Source of the DNA: Mycothermus thermophilus
Lineage: Eukaryota > Ascomycota > Sordariomycetes > Sordariales > Chaetomiaceae
Reading direction: 5' to 3'
DNA: 64,000 bases
NCBI GenBank assembly: GCA_011316235.1
Contig: QQBE01000003.1
Span: forward strand, 2,482,298-2,546,297
Of this stretch, positions 59,201-64,000 are shown piece after piece. Under the pieces are notes generated by a model. That model ran no database searches. It was not told where the DNA came from and saw only the letters and a program-made list of their open reading frames with translations. Within the stretch, counting starts at the first letter, position 1. The number at the start of each line of letters is the position of its first letter. The position numbers and the translations under genes are program-made.

Positions 59201-59346
59201 GGAGATATGTTTGTCTTGACTGTAAAATAACAAGAAGGGCTGGAGCTCGAGTGCGAGATGCCTTGGGGGCTGGCTGCCGTGACGATACCGGGCGTCTTCA
59301 TCGTGTAATATGACGGCCGATCGTTTGCCCGTGGTTCGGGGGACAT
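56246..59346 (-). CDS. Protein-tyrosine phosphatase with rhodanese/CDC25-like domain (Pyp1-like)
   Basis: Exons 59346-57502 and 57415-56246 give 1,004 aa; the 86-nt intron has a GTAAGC donor and is phase 0. A long disordered Ser/Pro region (1-290) precedes a rhodanese-like domain (about 294-420; ILLLDLRVSPQFAQSRVRGALNL) whose active loop reads CILRGGF and looks catalytically dead. The classical PTP domain starts near residue 540 (NRYKDILPFEH, YVNASHL). It has the WPD loop WPDFG (763-767) and the signature HCSAGCGRTG with Cys850 and Arg856. Large low-complexity insertions interrupt the PTP fold before the WPD loop, between it and the Cys loop, and after it. This resembles fission yeast Pyp1/Pyp2, which dephosphorylate the stress MAP kinase; that role is inferred. 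Confidence 0.88.
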
Positions 59347-61349
59347 GACGAGCAGAGTTGAAGGCGCAAGAGAACTGACGAAATAGCTTTCCAGACAGGC
59401 TCAAGTTCTGCTTCCGCTGGCTGTCGAGGGTGACAGGGAGTTGACGCGTGATATTGTGCAAGCTCACGAAGCCGCCATGTTGCTTCGATGTTCGTATTAT
59501 TTTGAAGGGACGGTGTGTGTGGTATTGGAGAAGAGGGGTCTTGAATTGGCAGCTGCGCGGTATAGAGCACAGAGACAAGCCAGCACTCGTGAGTGCGAAG
59601 TCTTCGTGGTGCCTGCGAATATGAAGATGCCTTAATTCTGGATGTTTCGCGACGGCTTTCAGGCTGTATGAGCAAGCAGTAAACCGTCTTGCGGTTGTTG
59701 TTGTTGTGGTTGTCGTCCAATGTGGAGTTTTGTGATGTTTGTCTGGTCTCGGACAGGGGCCAGGCTTCCAATCCAGGCGCTCCAACGTCAGCTCGACATT
59801 TGCCGGGAAGAGAGAGGTGGTTAGCTTCACCAGGCTTCAGGTTGTCCACGTAGTATATGGTTGTCCAGTCAGTGATGGCTTGGATGACAGCATGCGAAAA
59901 ACTTGACGAAGAGTGAATCGAGCTGGCAGGAGAATGGTTCTCAAAAATGACAATTGAACTTGGAACCAAGCTGATGGTGGGGCATCGAGTTGGCGGCGCA
60001 AAGGCCCGGGGCGTTTCTTCGGGGAACAATCCGAAACTGTGGCTGAGGATGCGAGTGACGTCTGTGTTCCAGATTGTTGGGGGAAGCCTCGCTGTCGGCA
60101 CCTCTCGGACACAGTGAGGAATAAAGTGCGACGCACGCAACTTGGATGGACCACAATCCGCCGACGTCCCATGGCACACGGGCAGCCGGAGTGGCAATTC
60201 TTTCCTTCGATGGAGCATCACGACCTGTCTCACCTCGCACCTCGACCTACGCAGATCAAATAGGTATTTTCGCGTAGCACCGTGCGGCTCCAATCCTTCT
60301 AATGGCAGACATACCTCTCCTCTTACAGCCACAGATGCGAAGTGAAGTGTCCATCATTTTGAGGGTGAACCCGGCCGAAGAACTTGGAATCCAAGAGTTT
60401 CCATCTAAGTCAGCGATTGCCCGGGACAAGGATGGGAACAGCGGTCAGAAAGTCTGGGCCCAACTTCCCCGCTTGTCACCTGTCATCCCGCTGTCAACAT
60501 CCTGATGTGAGCGAGGCTGACGACTCGACCTCAAGATCCATCCCGCTTCCGCGACAGACCGGCTCAGACGAGAGAGTTCGAACCAGCTGACCCACAATGA
60601 CCTCACCAGAGGAGCGATGGCATGGAAAGGGCCGGACCAGTCGACTCTGTAGGATCATCTCATCTACACAGGAGCTGCACAACGAACACAAAAACCGTCG
60701 AATGTCGATCAAGAAATCGATGAGGTCCTTCTTGGCATCCGTTTCGATTTAAATGCCTGGGGAGACTGGTTCGCTAGAGCTACTTGGTTGGTGTTTGGGT
60801 ACCGAAACGAAGCCAGGTCCATAGAGGCATCATCACCGCCTAAGCTTGGGAATACATATAGGTGCTATTGAACCCGCAGGGACCTCAACCTCATAGCGAT
60901 GCGAAAATGCCGTACTTCACCAGGTCGTTGCCGATGATCTGCTTTCTGAACTGGCGACATGTCCACAGGCGGATGGTGAAGGGAGTTTGTCGCTCATGAG
61001 GTCACGGTAGATGCATGTTTGTACTGGTTGGTGCGTGTTTGGCAAGACTTTTCCGACTAGCAAACCTCATTAACCACCACGGGGGAATAGACAAGTGACA
61101 TATGTGGTTCATACGTCGCGTATCTCGATTATATAATAGGATGCAGCCCCCTAGAGGGTAGTTGGGCGCATTGCCACAACAGCAAAATCGCTGGCAACAA
61201 GGGTGAGTTTGTAGAACCACAATTTCATGTACAGAGAAGAAGGAATACACAGAACGCTGGAGGAGTAAAGTAGCGATACAATCGCCCCCAAACCCAGCTC
61301 GCTGTTTTACACGAAGAAAGAGAAGGACTGACAGACCTGATCCCCAGCA
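59347..61349. other. Upstream region of the phosphatase gene
   Basis: Minus-strand frames of up to 344 codons (60332-59298) run through this region and overlap the PTP start. They have no domain and Ser/His/Arg-rich composition, so this is probably a long 5' leader. The remainder up to 61349 shows nothing recognisable. Confidence 0.45.
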
Positions 61350-61903
61350 TCAGAGCCGGATGTTGAGATCCAAGCAATCAATCCGCCACTCCCTCCGTCC
61401 AAGCAAACTTCGAAGCCACTCCAGCCCCAGCCCTGTCCACTCGACCCTGGTCTGTGCCAGATGATTTTTGGCGGTGGCTACCAACGCCCCAGCGGTAGCA
61501 TTCAGCATCTCGAAGACCACAGCAGACGCCGTGGCGTTGATATCCTCGGTCGCCGAAAAACTGGTGGCATTCTTGCTTTGTTGCGCGTCAAGTTGTTGAT
61601 ATGAATGGCTTGTTTGATGCGACTCGAACCAGTTGCCGCTGAGGTCGAGGATGCACCGGTCGGCCCAGTTGCAGGATGTCAGGAAGAGGATGAGGAGGAG
61701 GAACGAGCAGTAGAAGCACGGTCGGTTGAGAAAATAGGTGCCGAGGAAGAAGAGGAAAATGAAACTCGGCGATGCGTTGGTCGGAATGAAAAGCAGCGGA
61801 AGCCAGCTGTGGAGGTTCGTTAGTCTCTGCTGGGCCGCGCGAGGTAGAAAACCCAGAAGCAGGAAGGAGCAAAGATAAAAACTCACCTGCGCAGGCAAAA
61901 CAT
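61350..61903 (-). CDS. Small fungal membrane protein, function unknown (spliced)
   Basis: The start lies in a 17-nt first exon. Exons 61903-61887 and 61806-61350 join through an 80-nt intron with a GTGAGT donor, a perfect ACTAAC branch point and a CCACAG acceptor (157 aa). The unspliced frame would have no ATG. The protein begins MFCLRSWLPLLFIPTN. Two hydrophobic helices follow (FIFLFFLGTYFL and FYCSFLLLILFLTSCNW), then DRCILDLSGNWFES and an Ala/Asn/Thr-rich, largely helical C terminus. It has four potential N-glycosylation NAT sites. The splice signals are convincing; the function is unknown. Confidence 0.6.
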
Positions 61904-63651
61904 TATGCTTTCACTTTGTCTGTACGGCTTTTATGAGGGCGCGGTTGTTGCGGTTTCAAGCTGGCCGCCTCAGGCCTGCTGAGGTGAAGGCAAAAGAGAC
62001 TTGGATGCTGTGTTTGGTCCTCGTTACCGTTGTCGATCAAAACGCATCGCCGGCTGACGGTCCATAGACTGATCAAGCGGGGTTTCTTAGCAGAAGGAGG
62101 ATTTCAATATCCGAAGGTATGATGTGAAAGAAATGCCGTCTTTGTTGCAGTCTACACGGTAGTCGTTGTCGCAGAGGTTAGCGGTGTCGTTGGCATGTGC
62201 TTGGATTTGAATGTTTCGCCGGATTGTTCGACTCCAACTCGTCATGGCTCCCGATTGCCAAGGCATGGGCCCACCCAGCAGGCAGGGGCTTGGCAATCCG
62301 CCTTGGCGCGCCGATATGCTTATCACTCCCGGAGTGGGTCCTGGCCCAGTGGCCGTTCCGACTGACCTCCCGTTCATCATCCTGCGCTACCGGACTATTC
62401 GACCTGAGGATTTTGGGCGTCACGCAAAGTGGCAGGATTGGGCTCCAATCCGATGCAACCGGACCCGACAGACAGCAACGGGGTGTCGCCAACTGTGGCG
62501 GCGAGTTACAAAATGAGCAATTTCTCTCCTTGAGTCCCAGGTTATCATCACATAGGCAATCCGTAGCCTTGGGGTCCTCGGACAAGGCTACCAGCTCTGC
62601 CACGCCGGACGCTCGGTTTACCCAAGTGAGAATGCCATTGACGAGACTCTAGCCTGGTTTACGTACGCGTATAGATGCCGAATACCAGAGTACATTGGGC
62701 TTGAAGCTCTGTCGAGTCTTGCCTTCTCAGTAGGTACCTACCTTAGGTATGTGAGACGGCGGGGTTCCATGAAACGCCTACGATCTACTACTCGGATGTT
62801 AACCATGAATGAATGATGAAATTGGACAGTGATATGGAGTAACCAACCCTATTGCTGTGGTGTATCGACTGCTCCGAGTCCGTACAGAGAGAAAAGACAG
62901 GGCTGAGAATCAGCCTGTGGGATGTTTGTTCTTCCCAGGACTTGGGACCCAGGCATCGTGACACCAGGCAACGCGCAATCTGAGCATCGCCTGCGTTTCG
63001 CGCTGATCAACTTTCCCCATTGGACCCCAAAGGCAATTTGAGCACCCCATGGTGCACTTGGTTGTTCGAACCCAACTTTCCGGTGCGCCACAGCGAGCGA
63101 CACGTGTTGCGCGCTAGCGGCATGCACGGACCATCGAACGCTCCCAGCCGCCTCATGTTCCCGCTCCAGGCCGCCAGCCCTCCCTTGTGTTTTACATTTT
63201 CCCCCGAGGCCCAGAAAACACTCTTCGCAGCAAAACAAACTGAACCGCACCAAGCAAAACGCACTCTGCCCCCGAGCAGAACTTGCGATTGCGTCTGCTC
63301 TTCCGAACACAGAGCAGCCAGATCGCTGCCGTGTTGTTGTTGGCGACTCTCCAAGCCTGAGCCACCCGGTGGTCCAGTGTGGGGTTTCTTCCAGCGCTGA
63401 ACTCCACCGCCTCCGAGACCTGGGCTAAGCCGGGGAAGCTTCTGCCGTGAATTTTCGACCGACCGACTTGCCTCGTCATCATCGATTGCCAACAGCCAGT
63501 CGCTGCGAGCTGCAGCGCAACAAAACTCTTGCTCGCAAAGCCCTGAGCAACCGCCGAGCTTGTGGCGCCGCTGCTTGCACCGTTTCCTGAAACACCAATT
63601 CTGCCGTGAGACTGCGATTGCGACCGGACCACAGCAAATTCCCGCCTGGCC
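61904..63651. other. Intergenic region
   Basis: Frames on both strands (62087-62652, 62849-63653) lack domains and overlap antisense to each other. The last several hundred bases are GC-rich and probably the leader of the gene at 63652. Confidence 0.45.
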
Positions 63652-64000
63652 ATGTCCGGCTACAACCTACCTGGTGGCGGCGGCGGCGGCGGCGGCGGGC
63701 CTGGCGACTCTGACATGAATCCCAAGTTCGAGTCGCTGCTCGCCCAGCTTCGCCTCCAGTCTTCGCCCAGCCCCGGCCCCGGCTCGGGTGCCAGCGGACA
63801 GGAGTATCACAACCAGTACAACAACTACAACCATGGCAATCCTCCCTTCTATGGCCCTCACCACTCCGCCGCCGATTCTCCCAGCCTTCCCAGCCATGCC
63901 CAACATGCCGCAGAGTCGCCCGCCTTTTTGCCTGAGGCGCCGACGCCTCCTGTTGCTTTCTCCCACTCCCAGTATCCTCCGGGCCTGATGAACCAAATGA
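63652..64000 (+). CDS. N-terminal part of a low-complexity Gly/Pro/Asn-rich protein (truncated by window edge)
   Basis: ATG at 63652 followed by 116 open codons to the edge. It starts MSGYNLPGGGGG with nine glycines encoded by a GGC repeat. Next comes a short helix-forming motif NPKFESLLAQLRLQS, then a disordered region rich in Tyr, Asn, His and Pro. The codon usage is clearly coding and the antisense frame is a shadow. The identity cannot be told from this part. Disordered starts with a single short helix are common in mRNA-decay and signalling scaffolds, but this is only a comparison. Confidence 0.65.
   Translation, partial: MSGYNLPGGGGGGGGGPGDSDMNPKFESLLAQLRLQSSPSPGPGSGASGQEYHNQYNNYNHGNPPFYGPHHSAADSPSLPSHAQHAAESPAFLPEAPTPPVAFSHSQYPPGLMNQM

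Noticed and set aside
62178..62652. 141- and 151-codon frames on opposite strands
   Set aside because: They overlap each other antisense, and neither shows a domain or splice-supported structure.
12850..64000. tRNA genes, rRNA genes and CRISPR arrays
   Set aside because: I looked for tRNA B-box sequences and regular spaced repeats and found none convincing; CRISPR is not expected in a fungus.

Overview
This window comes from a filamentous ascomycete, most likely a Sordariomycete of the Chaetomiaceae/Sordariales type. The evidence is short introns (about 55-120 nt, GTRAGT donors, CTRAY branch points), GC-rich exons, fungal-only protein families (DUF1996, stand-alone AA8, AA16-like, CIP2/PIN4, RRM-fused RdRP) and an AT-rich repeat block with the marks of repeat-induced point mutation (RIP): heavy TpA excess, CpA/TpG loss and CAG/TGG turned into TAG. 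The genus is an inference.

Positions 1-12,850 are RIP-degraded transposon DNA. It holds two 465-bp LTR copies (3821-4285 and 11506-11970), Tad-type LINE relics on both strands, a Ty3/gypsy gag relic and AT-rich DNA with no readable gene. Two single-N joins (6417, 9052) lie inside LINE sequence, so the order of pieces here is not trustworthy. A 1,397-bp inverted repeat (4353-5749 and 9053-10449) begins exactly at one of these joins.

From 12,850 to the end the DNA is ordinary gene-bearing sequence. In order: an RRM-RdRP of the QDE-1/SAD-1 type (-); a stand-alone AA8 cytochrome (+), an AA16-like copper monooxygenase (+) and a six-helix membrane protein (+); an EthD-EthD-alpha/beta-hydrolase fusion (-); a MetE-like methyltransferase (-); a spliced cysteine-rich secreted protein (-); an F-box membrane protein (-); a DUF1996 secreted protein (-); a HAL2-type 3'(2'),5'-bisphosphate nucleotidase (+); a CIP2/PIN4-type RRM-R3H protein (-); histone H2A.Z (-); a VNX1-like cation/H+ antiporter (-); the proteasome ATPase RPT6 (+); a rhodanese-PTP tyrosine phosphatase (-); a small spliced membrane protein (-); and the 5' part of a low-complexity protein running off the right edge (+).

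Splice joints were chosen by donor/acceptor/branch-point sequence and reading phase. Every complete gene model below sums to a multiple of three. Functional links are limited. The AA8 and AA16 genes plausibly form an oxidative polysaccharide-attack pair. The RdRP belongs to RNA silencing or meiotic silencing and sits directly beside silenced repeats. The remaining genes are housekeeping or regulatory and are not an operon-like unit.
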